Part shown: positions 27,201 through 38,773 of the stretch, piece by piece
Layout of the letters: each line of letters starts with the position of its first letter
Numbering within the stretch: position 1 is the stretch's first letter
From: Diphasiastrum complanatum
Taxonomy: Eukaryota; Streptophyta; Lycopodiopsida; Lycopodiales; Lycopodiaceae
Assembly: GCA_029204225.1 (NCBI GenBank)
Contig: CM055098.1
Span: 53,214,728-53,278,727 of the forward strand
Direction: 5' to 3'
Length of the DNA: 64,000 nucleotides
The notes under the pieces: generated by a model
Seen by the model: only the letters and a program-made list of their open reading frames with translations
Database searches by the model: none
Told to the model about the DNA's origin: nothing
Program-made: the position numbers and the translations under genes

Positions 27201-30200
27201 TGATGCGTAGCGGCCAAGCTCTCCTGTATATGATCCATGTGAATTAACATAGCGTCCAAGGGCCTAGTTATACGTGCCTGATGACCTATTTGTAGGTCAT
27301 GGGGCCCAAATTAGGGCTACGCATATAATTGTGATTGTTGATGTGTGTTGCCATCAGGTACCTGCTACCATGTTTTTAACCAGTTTTGAAGAGCTCTTCA
27401 ATCTTATCATACTATAAGTTTTAACATTAAGCATTGAAGTCACTGATCCGATTCTAAGGTTTGAATAGTACACTGCTTGCTATCGCTGATTAGTAACCTA
27501 CTACCGTGCTTTGAAACATTTTTGAAGAGCTCTTCAAGTTTCAATCTTCTGACTTATAACAGTGAGCACTGAATGAAAGCTGCTGAGTGCTTAGCATCTG
27601 TGATTCAGGAATCAACTGTTAGGAGATGGGACCCAATTTTATAAATCAATTTATATCATTTATGATGTGACCACTAACATGTTGAATTTTACTTAATAGC
27701 TGAAGCCTAATATCATTGATCAATCATTAGTAAGTTGTAACCATAAATCTAATACACAGGGTTTACTAGAACATAGGAACTCTTTTTAAAAGTCCTGAAA
27801 CAACTTACAACTAAACTCCCAAAAGTAATCTGCAATTGACCAAAGCTGTAAGCTCTCAACTTTAAGTCTATGAATTTGACCTTCCCATCGATTTTGAACA
27901 AGCTTGGTTTAAATAGAATGCCCTTCATTACTTAAAAAATGAAGGATCTATTAAGGAAAGCATGGAATCACAAAAACTTTTAAATTAGAGACTTACATTG
28001 ATGGCCTTTCGTATAGAAGCTTTTCAAAAATTCGTAATGCTTGTCATACTATCACTTAACCACCTTCTAGGCCATGGAATGGGCAGTCTAGAGAGAAGGC
28101 CAAGAGGCAGGACCATATAGACAGAAGCCCTACATGGAAGAGATAGATAGAGAATCCCTTTAGGAGCTTTTTCGAAATGAACTTGGAAATAGAGAGACAC
28201 ATTAAGTCAGAGATATATTATTGACTGCAGATCTTCCAGCAAACGTTATAATTTCAATGTAGCAGGTAAATGATCCATTTTCGGTTCTGGATATGTCAAT
28301 TATAGGGTAAATCGGATATGCTTTGCTATTTAAATGGCATTTCAATTGCTGTTTATGTTGCAAGAAACCATAGTTGCATCGAACCGCAGTCCGAACCATC
28401 GAACCGTTCGGGCTGGTTCGAACCGGCCTGATGGCATTCTGGCCCAAACCAGTTCAGCGACCGAAATAATGACCCAAAATATTGACAATGAGGGGGTCAG
28501 AGATCACAAATTTGTTGTGAAAGGTGGTGAAGATTTGAGGTTAGACCAAAGAATCTTTCATCGTTCCCAAGCTGTTTGAATCAACCCTTGAATCGTTAAA
28601 CAAAAGACTAGAACCTTGTATTAAGTTCCTACCAAATGGTTTGAAAAAACCGTTAATCTCTTTCAAATGTCACAAGAAAAGCGGAAATAACAGGGGGGAG
28701 ATTTCAGATTTTCAAAGAATCGACATGTTGGAATCGAGGTTCAAATTCAGACTCAATTTGAGTTGATAATGTTGCAAATTGTTAGACTAACATTGTTACT
28801 GAATGCAACTACTTCTGATATTTAGTTGGTTCTTTTCTCCCTAACATTTCATTGAGGGAATGTTACACTAGTTTTTAATCAAACAGTATCGTCATCTCAA
28901 TGACTTCCAATGTAACCTGTTCAATGTTAGAACTTACTAAGTTACTAGTCCCCATGGGGGGGGGGGGCGGGGGGCACAAAATTCAAGTAGAATCCCCCCA
29001 GTAGGAAAACAAACAAAAAGAAAACCAAAAAGAAAAAAGGTTCGAACCGAGTTAGCCGGTTCGAATCACCTTATTTGAATCGGCCGATTCAAATCGGCTG
29101 GTAATCTTGCAAGAAACAAATGTACTCGTCAACGTGTGGAGCGTTGGTTAAGGTTTTGCTATGGGGTTGGAAGTAAATAATCGAGCCAGAGTTCCATCCT
29201 TCTTTCTCGAGAAATAGCTGCCTATAGATTTTGTTTTTTGACTTGTCAAAGGTTGGTGAAAATTCTTTCATGCTCTTCCAGGCAAAAGCATTGGCTGAAA
29301 AGAATCAGAGAGATCTTGAAGTTCAACAGGAGCAGGCAGAGAAACATGTGAGTGTCTTGTAACTCTCAACTATCTTTGTAGCAATATCATTTTTGGAATT
29401 TTGTACCTTTTTGCGGTGTTGAATTGCAGTGTGCTTGTTTTCCTTTATATCGCCATTCTTTTATTGTTGGAGCGATAAGCTGAATACTTGGAATATAACA
29501 CTTCGTCTGTAGGGGTTTTGCAGCTAATCTTACTGAGGGATTTCACTTGCAAAGTTTTCTCTTGTGAAGCTCAAACTTTAAATGCCACTTGCTTTGACTG
29601 TGGGGCTATTAAGGCTGCGTTAATGCTAAATAAAAGTTTACTCTGTTTTTCTGTATCATGAGAGATTTTCACTTTGAGGTCATGTTCAAGTAAGATATTT
29701 ACAAACATCCAAATATGCGCTGCCATGGTGGTCTTAGCTCACAAGATTTTACTTTCTCCAGAGAATTGCAGGAATGCTGGATGCAGAGATTAGGCGTTGG
29801 TCTGCTGGGAAGCAAGGGAATTTGAGAGCACTGTTGTCAACACTTCAAAATGTAAGCCTTGCTCAGGATACTTAGGCAGTAACTTAGCGATACAACAAAG
29901 AAGTTTGGTTCTGAATCTGCTGAGATGCATATATATAAGTTATATGGTGGTGATGAATGAAGTAACTACTGGACAATCTCGTTTAGTCCTTTGTGCTTTC
30001 CTTTGTAGTAGTCAATCACACCTTAGCCTTTCAAATCTTGTGCAGGTTTTTTCAATATGTTCAGTTTTCATGATCCATCTTTTAGTTTCTATAATTTACA
30101 TCTCTGTGAGAATGTTCAGGTTTTGTGGCGGGAATCTGGATGGCAGCCAGTTTCCTTAACCGATCTCATCAGTCCAGCTGCTGTGAAGAAAGCATACAGA

Positions 30201-31788
30201 AAGGCTACACTCTGTGTGCATCCAGACAAGGTGCAGCAGAAAGGTGCGTCGGTTCAGCAGAAGTATACTGCGGAGAAGGTTTTCGACCTCTTGAAGGTAA
30301 AAGCTATCAAGCGAATCTCTATCGGAATTGTATACTGACAGTGATCCTTTCATGAATTTAATACAAATGTGTGGATCATCTGCATAGATGCAGTTCATTC
30401 ATGTAGCATTCAAATGGCTTGATACACATAGAATGCCCTCTACTGTTTACTTTTTGTCCTTGATATATAAGCTAAAAATCTGTAAATGTCCGTGTTTGCT
30501 GACCCAGCTCTCAGAACTGAGGACTGATGCTAGGTGAATCGATGGTTTTTAACTCAACCCTTATTCTTGATCTCATTTGAGGAGTATGGTTCGTACCCCT
30601 AAATCGTCATTTGTCTGCTATTAACAAATATGTTCATGTGCTGATTATCCAAGTTGGAGGCAGGTGACTTGTGCTTATCCTTTCTATCTTTGGTGGAACA
30701 CTTTCTCCACCAGTTTCATGTCTCTCTGTTTAGTTTCTTTTTTGAGAGCTGAAGGGAGGACATTATTTTTTCTTGGATTTGTATGCTTTTGGTACCTGTT
30801 TAACTACTCTCAGATAGGACTTGTTGGATGCCTAGTCAGATTGGTCTAGGTGACGCCTTAAGTTATAATTAGCTGTTTCTAGAAAATTCCATCAAGTCAC
30901 TCCAAAAACTATTCATGGAGTAACTAGCAGGCAATATGCAGCTAATTGATTTGGTTCTCTTGATTCCATAATAGTAGGCTCTACAACAGCTCTTTATAGG
31001 AGTGACTACACTTTTTGGCTGCTGCTGTTGTGCATGTAACGTTCTTAGTTGGACATTGCTTTTATGAAATTCATCTGCCACTGTTCCATTCTACAAGTGA
31101 TGCTGTATCTGTGGATGTGTTCATAACTCGTTAACAGAGCACTTTCCAAGGCTCGTGGAGATCTTCTCCTCAATGATTGAACTCCATTATTACTCCATGG
31201 CCTTTGTCATCATCATCATCATTGACATTTAGCATTGTTTCTTCTAGGAATTGATAGATTCTCCAATAGCTGTTATTTTCACATACAATGATTGGCACCT
31301 TCTACTACCAGTGTTCATTCAGGCTTTTCCACCAAGGATTGACGTTCATCATTGTTCTTCATTAGCTATTTACTTTGTAATATGATTGACCGATTCTTAT
31401 TCATAATCTTCCTCCTCCTTGGGATTTCATCTTGAAATGTTGCATGTACCATCTTGGTCTGGTGGATTTGTCATTTTGGAGCAATTTGCTTCCAGATCCA
31501 TACTATGTTAAGGTTCAACTCACTACTCTTATTCATAGTTTCGTCGAATCACGATTTGTTCAAAGAATTGCTGTCTCAAAATGGTCCGATTCGATCGGAC
31601 CGTTCGAAACAGATTTTTTTTTTTCGAAACGGAAAAAAGAAAACAGTTTCGAACCGTTTCAAAACGGGACTGTTTTTGCCTAAATGTAAGCGTGCCACTC
31701 AAGCTTCATGAATTTCAAAAGGCAACCCTAACCAAGCATAGAAACATACATTTTGAACTAGAATAAGACTTATATTTTGTGTAGGGTT

Positions 31789-31850
<62 letters not shown>

Positions 31851-32901
31851 TATTAATGTCTTGTAGGCACCCAAGGGTACAAAAGACCAAATATGTACAT
31901 CTCAAGTGTGTGATACATTGGGAGCGTATAAAAGACGTCTCCGTAAAAATAACATACTAAGTAAAACTAGATCAACAAAACTAAGTCTGATACATATCTC
32001 TGTCCTAAAAATAGAAAGGAGCTCGAATATCATGAAACCAAGGCCAGCCTCAGGACTCGGCCGGAGCTGTAAAGTAGGACAATGTGTGGGCTCGAAAGTT
32101 TTTATTTTTATTTTTTTCATTACCACTTCCAAAAAACACCCAAATAGTCCTATTGGACTTTTTCCCGAAGTAGCCAGAAAACAGCAGTTTTCTGATGGTT
32201 GTGTGCCAAAACTGACTGACAAAAAACTTTTATGGTTTTTGCAAAGTCTGCAGGAGAATTGGCTACAAGAAACCAGGAAACCGTAAAAATGTAGCCCCTT
32301 AATTAGTATTTCAGGCTTGTTTCCTATCCAAACAGTGTTGGGATTGAACAGCGCGAAAAGCAAACTTTTTCATAGCAAAATCTACCATGAAGGATATGCT
32401 TTTGAAACACTCATTCATGTTTTTTAACCAACCAAAATAGATTTAGAACGATTGCAAGCTTTTTCATAGCAAAACCTACCATGAAGGATATGCTTTCCAA
32501 ACACTCATTCATGTTTTTTAACCAACCAAAATAGATTTAGAACGATTGCACCTGGAATTTGATGATCGGCGGGTCAAATACCTGCTTTGTAACATCCCGT
32601 CATAGAGATACTGCCATCTCACGCTTGTGCACTAGAGCTATAGACCATCATCAAGCATGCTCAGGCCTCCAGCAAGCTACGATGTCCCATACCACCACAT
32701 CCTAGCTTTGTTCTTCACAAAAAAGCTCATCTCTCATGTAGGAGAGGAAATAAACGACCGTAGCTCAAACATCTCTCACGTAGGAGAGGGAGAAGAATCT
32801 GAAATTTTAAGTTCTGCAATTTTAACCAAGCTCGAAAGAGTTGAGAAGAGGTAGAGAGTATGGGCGAGGGAAAGAAGCAAGTGTAAGTGGAGTATCTCTG
32901 T

Positions 32902-32955
<54 letters not shown>

Positions 32956-35900
32956 GGCGATGAAAGAGTCGGTTTGGGTATCCCTCGAATCTTCTTCACA
33001 TAGAATCTCAGAACTGTGTACGGTTCACCATGGGTCTCAGAATCGTATGGTTCACAATTTTTTTTAGGATGAACCGTACTAATTAATTAATTAATTTTTT
33101 GTTCCTACCCCCAAAAACAGCCTAAAAATATGCAAAAAAAAGGCCAAAAGAAGTTCGTATCTGTGAAATCCGTGTCTGTGAAATGAGAAATCTGTGTCTG
33201 AAATCTGTCAAACTATTTAAGTCTGTCCAAATAGTGAAATGTGAAATCTGTGTCTGTGAAATGAGAAATCTGAGGACCATTTGGTAATTAATTAATTAAT
33301 TATTTAAATAGGGGAACCGTACCACAATTCATGAACCATGGTATGGTTCACCCCACAGTTCCCAGGACCCACGGTTCCGACCCACGATTCCGAGAACCAC
33401 GGGTTCTATGCCTCTTCATAGGCATTTGATTTTCATTTAAGGTGTGGTTTTAAGAATCGAAGGCAACTCTGAAAATGCATTTTGTCTTCAAAAGAAAGTG
33501 CCAATAGCTGCCTTAGACTCATTTTATTTGGTATTTACAAAATTGATAGTGGCCCATAGAAAGTTCGAATGTGCCTTTGTTATTTGAGTTCGCCCTCAAG
33601 ACTAGAGATTTGACCTTCAAAATAGAAGTGAAGGCTATCTTGAACCAAATGAACTAGATAATGCCATTATCCTTCATGAGTGTGTGTGCCTCTAAATGAG
33701 TCTTGATTTACACAAAGCTGCGACAAATACATGCCCTGGTCCCTCTAGAACAAATAGGAGCTGCCTTAAAGAATTGTAACCCCACATGCCATGAATTTAT
33801 GTATTCAACAATAAGCTCTTAATTATGCCTAGAAATTTGCTGTAGACTTCACATAACAACAGGGCTTATTGATATCGCTTAAAAGTGAAGCAATGGAGTA
33901 AACTAGCATTACTGGGTCACCACATCATGGAGATCCACGCAACGTTGTGCCTCAATAAATCTGGGTTACCTCATCCAATAGAACACTGACACGCAACCTA
34001 TAGCTCCAGAACAACGTCTTGTACTGTATTACAAGACCGTCACCTCAAGTAACCTATTGTGTGCCCTTATGAGTACATAACACCTACATGATCCACAATC
34101 AAGTTGGGAAAGGAGTGAGGGACGGGGAGGCCGTACAATCCCTCCTTACTATCTACTCAAAGAAAAAACTTCTAAATGAAACTTCAAACTAAAGGCTTTT
34201 GAAATTTACCTGTGTAACTTGAAACCTCATGATTTATAAACCTATGTTACAAAAGTCTTTGTAAAAGTTTAAACATACATAAACCATGTAGACAAAAATA
34301 TAAAGAGATTAAGCCTTTGAGAAAGTAGGAGAGGTGAGCATACTCCTTCCCCTCTGTACTTCTGTAAGTACAGAAAGGAGGAGGCTCCCTCCGTACCTCT
34401 TCACCTTCACTTTTGCCTAGGCCTCCTTAACCTTCCAAATTCTCCTGCACATAATAAACAAGAGGTATGGAGAAGGATTTCTCCAAAGGAGAAAGGTGTT
34501 CCTCCCATCACCTTGACTTTTTTTACATGCTACATTGCTATGCATGTGACTTGCACTATGGCAAAGAGAGTGAGGCCATACGAGTCTAAGGTAAGTTCAA
34601 AAGATCATTTGGGCATGTAGTTTGGAGGTGACCTTGTATTTGGGAGATAGGCATGACCGAATGGTTACATAGGTGAGGTGGCCTTGGGTGGGTCACCACT
34701 AGGTGACCTAGGGCGAGGTGAAGCCCATAAGGACTGTCACATAAGTTTAGATCCATGCACACGCTAGGTGGCACCTTTTGGGCCTGCCACCTAATATGAG
34801 CTTGTGGTGGTTGAAAAGTGGTGTGGAAAGTGGGTATAGGCCTTACCCCCCTCATTCACATGATTCAGTTTTGGCTTTGCAGTCTTGAAAGAGCTATCAA
34901 GACTTCTAGGCCTTTTGTTACTAAACTCTTGCCTACCTTTTTAGCAGGCCTTCCTCAGTGTGTTATGAAGCCTATCGTACCCTCTAGTTAAAGAACTTCA
35001 TCACCAAGGCTTGCGCTTGAATTGGACCAACTGCACGAAGTGAATACAAAAATTGGTTAAGGGATGTGAGATAAGGTCGCACCCCTTCAGATTTCATGAC
35101 GATTATTGGACTGAGTACCAAGTACTTGCCACGAAATGAACTATACACTATACATTTAAAACCGAAATGTTATTTATTGCAATAGCCATGTCTTGGGTAC
35201 GTGTTCTTTCATTTGCACTGGTCACATCCCCAAATCTAGGAACTCGTTGAAACGTGTTAAATGCCATGTCCTGATGTTCTCTGGTTACTATAGCTAGAAT
35301 GGTGGCATTTGGTGACATGGGAATGTGTTGCCACCATGGTTTCCAGCCAATTCAAAGTTGGCCAATTCTTTGAATATGTTCTGAATCAGCCTTTGGAAAC
35401 CAAATCAGATTCTAATTTTAATTTTTTTTTTGGGATCGTTTTTTTGTAAGTTTCTTGATTGATATGTTTGTAATAGATTAGGTGCATCAGATCATCCATA
35501 TTTATTGAAAATATTGCTATTATCAGGTGGGTAAGTAAATGCTGCATCAGGTGGCATGCCGGAACTTCGTCTGGAAACTATGGCCTTTACTATCTCAATT
35601 TTCTCTCTGCAAAGGCCAATCAGATTTGGAAAGGTCCAAACCTGATTTGTCTTTTGCAGAAGCCCCGTTTCTGAGCAGGTCCAATCTGTTCTGGAAATCT
35701 GATTCAAATCGAGTTAGACCGCATGAAACCAGTAGCAAATCATGATTCAAACCCGTCCAAATCATGATTTGATGAGAGTAGGGTTCCCACATTTCCATGA
35801 ACCACGTATCAGAACTGGTGTTGCCAGACTTGGGGCAAGAACTTTTCTGATTTTTTCTTTGTCAGCTTCTTGAAATGATATTGGACTGCTGACTTTTAGA

Positions 35901-36455
35901 TGAAATTGAGTTATGTTTCATACGATACTACATATAGGTACAGGCGTTTTTAGGCTTGAAGTCAAGGCCTTAGAGTTAAGCAAAAAAGCTGTAGTCCTGT
36001 TTTCTTGAAAATCAGGTGTTTCCTGCCAAATACCTTGTGAAACATGTTTCACATTGATCTTTACTACTTTTGTTCGGAAATTTTCTTATTTAAGAGAATA
36101 GTAAGATAATCCAATTTTCTGTTGAACAGTTGAGTAGTAGTACATTGTAATTTCTCTAAAGTCCCTCCATTTGAACCTATATGTATGACAATTATAAGGT
36201 TTGCCTCTATGTTTAAGTGACTTGATCCCTTGGTGTTCTTGCAGATGTTGAATGTGCTTCTATGTAAAATTTAGAAGTTTGAGATACCTATTCATATAGT
36301 ACTTTTGAATAAAGTGCTGATTAGAATCTTGTATGCTAGTGTGAAACGTAACTGCTTGTATGCCATAAAACGTAATTTTATGGCATGACACTGACGTGAC
36401 ATGCCATAAAATGCAGGAAGCTTGGAACAAGTTTAATTTGGAGGAGCAATGTTAA
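14605..36455 (+). CDS. AUL1: Auxilin-like J-domain protein (clathrin uncoating), 8 exons
   Basis: Predicted coding exons are 14605-15287, 16030-18154, 18329-18446, 21259-21344, 29282-29347, 29762-29851, 30120-30296 and 36417-36455. They total 3384 bases (1127 residues plus stop), and every junction phase agrees. An in-frame stop at 14593 supports the ATG at 14605. The N-terminal part has [YN][DE][DE][VI]FG motifs (residues 105-110, 126-130, 156-161, 176-182). The middle is a long Glu/Arg/Ala coiled coil (about 700-930). The C-terminus is the auxilin J domain with SLTDLI, the HPD triad at 1090-1092 and a final [11 protein letters not shown]. Auxilins recruit Hsc70 to strip clathrin from coated vesicles; the HPD triad contacts Hsc70. 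It resembles Arabidopsis AUXILIN-LIKE1, but orthology within the family is not settled. Intron 4 (7.9 kb) and intron 7 (6.1 kb) hold many transposon remnants. A missed small exon is possible. Confidence 0.92.
16030..18154 (+). CDS. AUL1: Auxilin-like exon 2 (coiled coil)
   Basis: The largest exon, 2125 bases, with acceptor GATATGGCAG at 16029 and donor GTATGG at 18155. The first two thirds are Ser/Thr-rich and probably disordered. The last third is a charged coiled coil rich in RER repeats, followed by recurring (A/T)xERxxAEAR(A/V)RA units, a known feature of long auxilin-like proteins. Confidence 0.88.
18329..18446 (+). CDS. AUL1: Auxilin-like exon 3
   Basis: 118 bases after TCATTCAG, with donor GTAAGT at 18447, entering in phase 0 and leaving in phase 1. 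It codes for a Ser/Thr-rich linker with [11 protein letters not shown]. Assignment rests on splice signals, phase and position rather than strong conservation. Confidence 0.75.
18960..19110 (+). repeat. Possible SINE-like fragment in intron 3
   Basis: GTGGGATCCAATCCCC near 19030 resembles a Pol III B box (GGTTCGANNCC), with a loose A-box-like CCAGTAGACTAC about 50 bases upstream. No poly-A end or target duplication was found, so this is a weak call. Confidence 0.2.
21259..21344 (+). CDS. AUL1: Auxilin-like exon 4
   Basis: 86 bases with acceptor CCTTTCAG and donor GTATGT. It codes for [20 protein letters not shown] and on to RTLERA, the conserved helix that precedes the J domain in plant auxilins. 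Confidence 0.88.
23600..24118 (+). repeat. LTR-like copy 1 in intron 4
   Basis: About 350 bases (about 23600-23960) recur diverged but collinear about 1367 bases downstream at 24970-25325. A PBS-like site follows copy 1 at 24121. Together these suggest the 5' LTR of a small non-coding LTR element of TRIM or LARD type. No gag or pol is recognisable between the copies. Confidence 0.5.
24121..24132 (+). other. PBS-like site
   Basis: TGGCATAAGAGC matches the Met-tRNA complement TGGTATCAGAGC at 10 of 12 positions, just after LTR-like copy 1. Confidence 0.4.
24970..25325 (+). repeat. LTR-like copy 2 in intron 4 (truncated)
   Basis: Matches copy 1 through CACAAGGTACC, a TCTCTCTCGAGG-like block, CCACAAGGCAGGTAGGTT and AAGATCTTGTA. 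It is cut off where the LINE fragment begins. Confidence 0.5.
25325..25813 (-). pseudogene. Non-LTR (LINE) reverse transcriptase fragment
   Basis: A minus-strand frame of 162 codons carries reverse-transcriptase blocks of non-LTR elements: [28 protein letters not shown], then [20 protein letters not shown] and a helix ending [10 protein letters not shown]. The YCCFVDF.KAFD block contains the first catalytic Asp region. The distal YADD block, endonuclease and 3' end are missing. It is oriented against the host gene inside intron 4. Confidence 0.88.
26655..26830. repeat. Palindrome-rich repeat (CATAGTTGCA family), intron 4
   Basis: Starts CATAGTTGCACTAACGAATC and contains many GAATCGCGATTCG-type palindromes. 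It is related to the elements at 28369-29106 and about 31533-31690. No target duplication was identified here. Confidence 0.45.
27361..27634. repeat. Tandem duplication, period about 137 bp, intron 4
   Basis: Two units begin CCT(G/A)CTACC(A/G)TG at 27361 and 27498. Each contains the perfect palindrome GAAGAGCTCTTC followed by CAA. Confidence 0.75.
28369..29106. mobile_element. 738-bp element with 11-bp target duplication, intron 4
   Basis: Flanked by exact copies of TTGCAAGAAAC at 28358-28368 and 29107-29117. It starts CATAGTTGCATCGAACC and is rich in GGTTCGAACC-type palindromes at both ends, with a G-rich run near 28957-28975. I see no terminal inverted repeat and no coding frame. The 11-base duplication would fit a Mutator-type or retroposed insertion. 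Confidence 0.65.
29282..29347 (+). CDS. AUL1: Auxilin-like exon 5
   Basis: 66 bases (22 codons) coding [20 protein letters not shown] plus KH, typical of auxilins. The acceptor is CTCTTCCAG and the donor GTGAGT, both phase 0. Confidence 0.92.
29762..29851 (+). CDS. AUL1: Auxilin-like exon 6
   Basis: 90 bases coding [20 protein letters not shown] and then [10 protein letters not shown], the first helices of the auxilin J region. The acceptor is TTCTCCAG and the donor GTAAGC, phase 0. Confidence 0.92.
30120..30296 (+). CDS. AUL1: Auxilin-like exon 7 (J domain with HPD)
   Basis: 177 bases with acceptor TGTTCAG and donor GTAAAA. It codes for [27 protein letters not shown] and EKVFDLLK. The HPD motif that stimulates Hsc70 ATPase is intact. 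Confidence 0.95.
31533..31690. repeat. Palindrome-rich repeat (CATAGTTTCG variant), intron 7
   Basis: Begins CATAGTTTCGTCGAATC and contains CGATTCGATCGGACCG and GTTTCGAACCGTTTC, like the other family members in introns 4 and 7. Ends are not defined. Confidence 0.4.
31791..31848. repeat. (GA)n microsatellite joined to a LINE-like 3' end
   Basis: On the minus strand this is a (CT)n run directly after CCTTGGGTGCCTACAAGAC and ATTAATAAAGC. A diverged copy of the same module ends in a CT-rich run at about 24275-24330. Confidence 0.8.
31849..32340 (-). mobile_element. Possible LINE 3' region, intron 7
   Basis: Minus-strand sequence ending in the ATTAATAAAG module and a simple-sequence tail, as many plant non-LTR elements do. 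A 153-codon frame crosses it but has no domain I recognise. The call rests on the tail and the copy near 24300. Confidence 0.35.
32365..32550. repeat. Tandem duplication, 94-bp unit, intron 7
   Basis: Units begin CTTTTTCATAGCAAAA at 32365 and 32459 and are nearly identical through AGATTTAGAACGATTGCA, so this is a recent duplication. Confidence 0.9.
32907..32950. repeat. (GA)n microsatellite
   Basis: About 22 uninterrupted GA units in intron 7. Confidence 0.95.
32999..33410. mobile_element. 412-bp MITE-like element, possibly hAT type, intron 7
   Basis: Starts CATAGAA and ends TTCTATG, a 7-base terminal inverted repeat. Longer imperfect inverted arms (GGTTCACC/GGTGAACC and ATTAATTAATTAATT on both sides) make a hairpin. 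The flanks CTTCTTCA (32991-32998) and CCTCTTCA (33411-33418) match at 7 of 8 bases, consistent with an 8-base hAT target duplication. No coding capacity. Confidence 0.55.
36417..36455 (+). CDS. AUL1: Auxilin-like exon 8 (terminal)
   Basis: A tiny terminal exon of 12 codons plus TAA coding [12 protein letters not shown], the usual auxilin C-terminus (EAWNKFN). It follows acceptor AATGCAG after a 6.1 kb intron. Confidence 0.9.
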   Translation, partial: EAWNKFNLEEQC

Positions 36456-38773
36456 GCTTCATTGTCACTTTGCTCCAAACTGCTGTTAGAGTTGAACAAT
36501 ACCAGACAAGATATATGCTCTTTCTGCAGAAGAAAGCTGAAGGTTGCTGGCCAGAGCAGTCCTTCAGATATATGAAGCTGGATAGGAAGATTCCGATTGA
36601 CAGGCCAGCAAATGGTTACTCCTCTTATGGGCTCTTTACTTCTTTCATCTTTGAACATGATGTCTAAGATTTGTAATCTTCCTGCTTTGAACATGGCTTC
36701 TGCAATGCTAAGATTTGTTCAATGATGTAAATATTGCGTGTTACTAGCAATATAGTAAACAATCAGAAAGCTAAATGTAATGATCCACATCTTTGATTTT
36801 CGGGAACCACTTCATTAGAGGTCAAGGGTTGGAATTTGCGTTTCCTGAGGAAAGAAGCACGGAGGTCCAAAAGATGTCTTTTCAATAATGCAGGAGCATG
36901 CATTTGTATCTCATTTTCTTAGAGCACAGGTTAACACCATGTTCTGAGGTCCTGAAGAAAAATTTCTTGTTCTTTGCCAGTCCTAAAATTAATGTTTTTG
37001 CAAATTCCAGTAGTTTTGAGATTTGTTATCTTCCAGACTCACTGGTGCCATGTAAGCAGTCAGTTTGCCATACTTTTGCTTCTTTTGAAAAGTCAATTTA
37101 CCAGTGCTTGTCCTGACCCATGTTCTGAGATCCTGAAAAAATCTGTTGTTTGCAAGTTCTAATAGTAATGTATCGGATATTCCAGTAACTTTGAGATTTG
37201 TCAACTTCCATGCTCACTGTTGCCATGTAAGCATGGCGGTTGCAACAGTGTACATTTTTGCTTCTTTTAGGAAAATCAGTTGACCAGTGTTTGTCCAAAA
37301 ACTTTGAAGCCTTGGAGGTTTCTGAGTGTTTTGTTTGTTGAATCTTCAATCATTACAGATGATTTACAACCTTGAAGCTTCTTTTACCTGAAACCTTCAT
37401 CTTACAACAGTTTTGTACGTGCATGTATATGTTCCGAACATGTTTTATAAAGCTCGAATGACCTAACTCTACATATAATTTCTCATAAATTGTAGTCATA
37501 GGCAGTGATAGAAGCATAAAAGCCATATTGCTGCTTTTTTCTAACCATAGTACCCTAGGTATCGGAGATTCTCCTCAATATGCATTGACATAGAAGCCTA
37601 ACCAGGTTGCAAGGCTGCCTCATCGGACAAATTGCTTTTTTGTATTTGAATTTTTTTGCAAAAAGCAAACTTGTATTGGTACGTGCACCATGAATAGAAT
37701 ACCTAGAGGACTATTAAAAATAGTAGGTGTGGTGCTTTTCTGTTTAAAGCCTTATTAGATAAGCTACTGGGATATCAGTGACTTGAAAGTTGATATGTTG
37801 ATTTACAATCGTATGTGCAACCTAGCCAATGAAATTTCACATATATGCATGCACACTAGCGTTCCAACATTTGCACCACACAAGGCTCCACCACCACATC
37901 AGGCACAAAGCCCAATAAGTCTGGTTGAAGCCCTTTGCTGTCCTCACAAGTTTGTCAGAGGAGTTTGATCCTGGTTTTGAGGTCCAAATTGCAGCTCAAA
38001 CCTGGGTCAAGAGGCCCAAAGTAAAGCTCTTACCTATCGCACTAACAGTTGGAGGACGATACCTTCGAATATCATTTATTGGAAAAGTAAACTCTAGGAT
38101 GATCGTGCACAGATGTTGCCAAACGTGTTTAAGCTATAGAATATACAAAAATTGCAAGAAGCAATGCCAAGCATCACAATTTTTGAAAGTTCATGGCTGT
38201 GAAGAACATTGTAGTAACAAATGGTTGCCATGTTCAATTGCCCCTTAACATCTTATTGCAATTTATTGAGGTCTTATTGAAGTTGGATGATTAGAATGTG
38301 TGGCTTAATTGAAACTAGATGCGAATGGGGAAATTAATGTTATAAGCATGAGTACAACTAGATAATTAATGACTTCAAAATTGGGATACCATAATTTTTA
38401 AAGCCACTAATTTGTTTTTGCACTTTATTCAAGGATGGCTTTCCTAAAAATAGTGTGACCCAAGACACGTGATGGAAACACTTATGTGCGCATATGTCCA
38501 AAAAAAAGAGTTATTAATTTGAATCTCTATGCAGCTATTTGTCATAAGTAGATCTAAGCAATTGGCAAAATACTATGAAAATCATATTAGTTGACTCATG
38601 TTTGCACAAGTTCAAAGAAAAGGTTTGAAAACCATTGAGCACAAAATATTTTGGATCTCAACAATTGTTTGTGGCACTTGACATAGCCAACTTTGATTGG
38701 TCATATATGTTTCGATTGAAACATTTCAAAACGGACATGTTTCTATGGTCAAAAGAGAAGATGTTTGAAGAAG

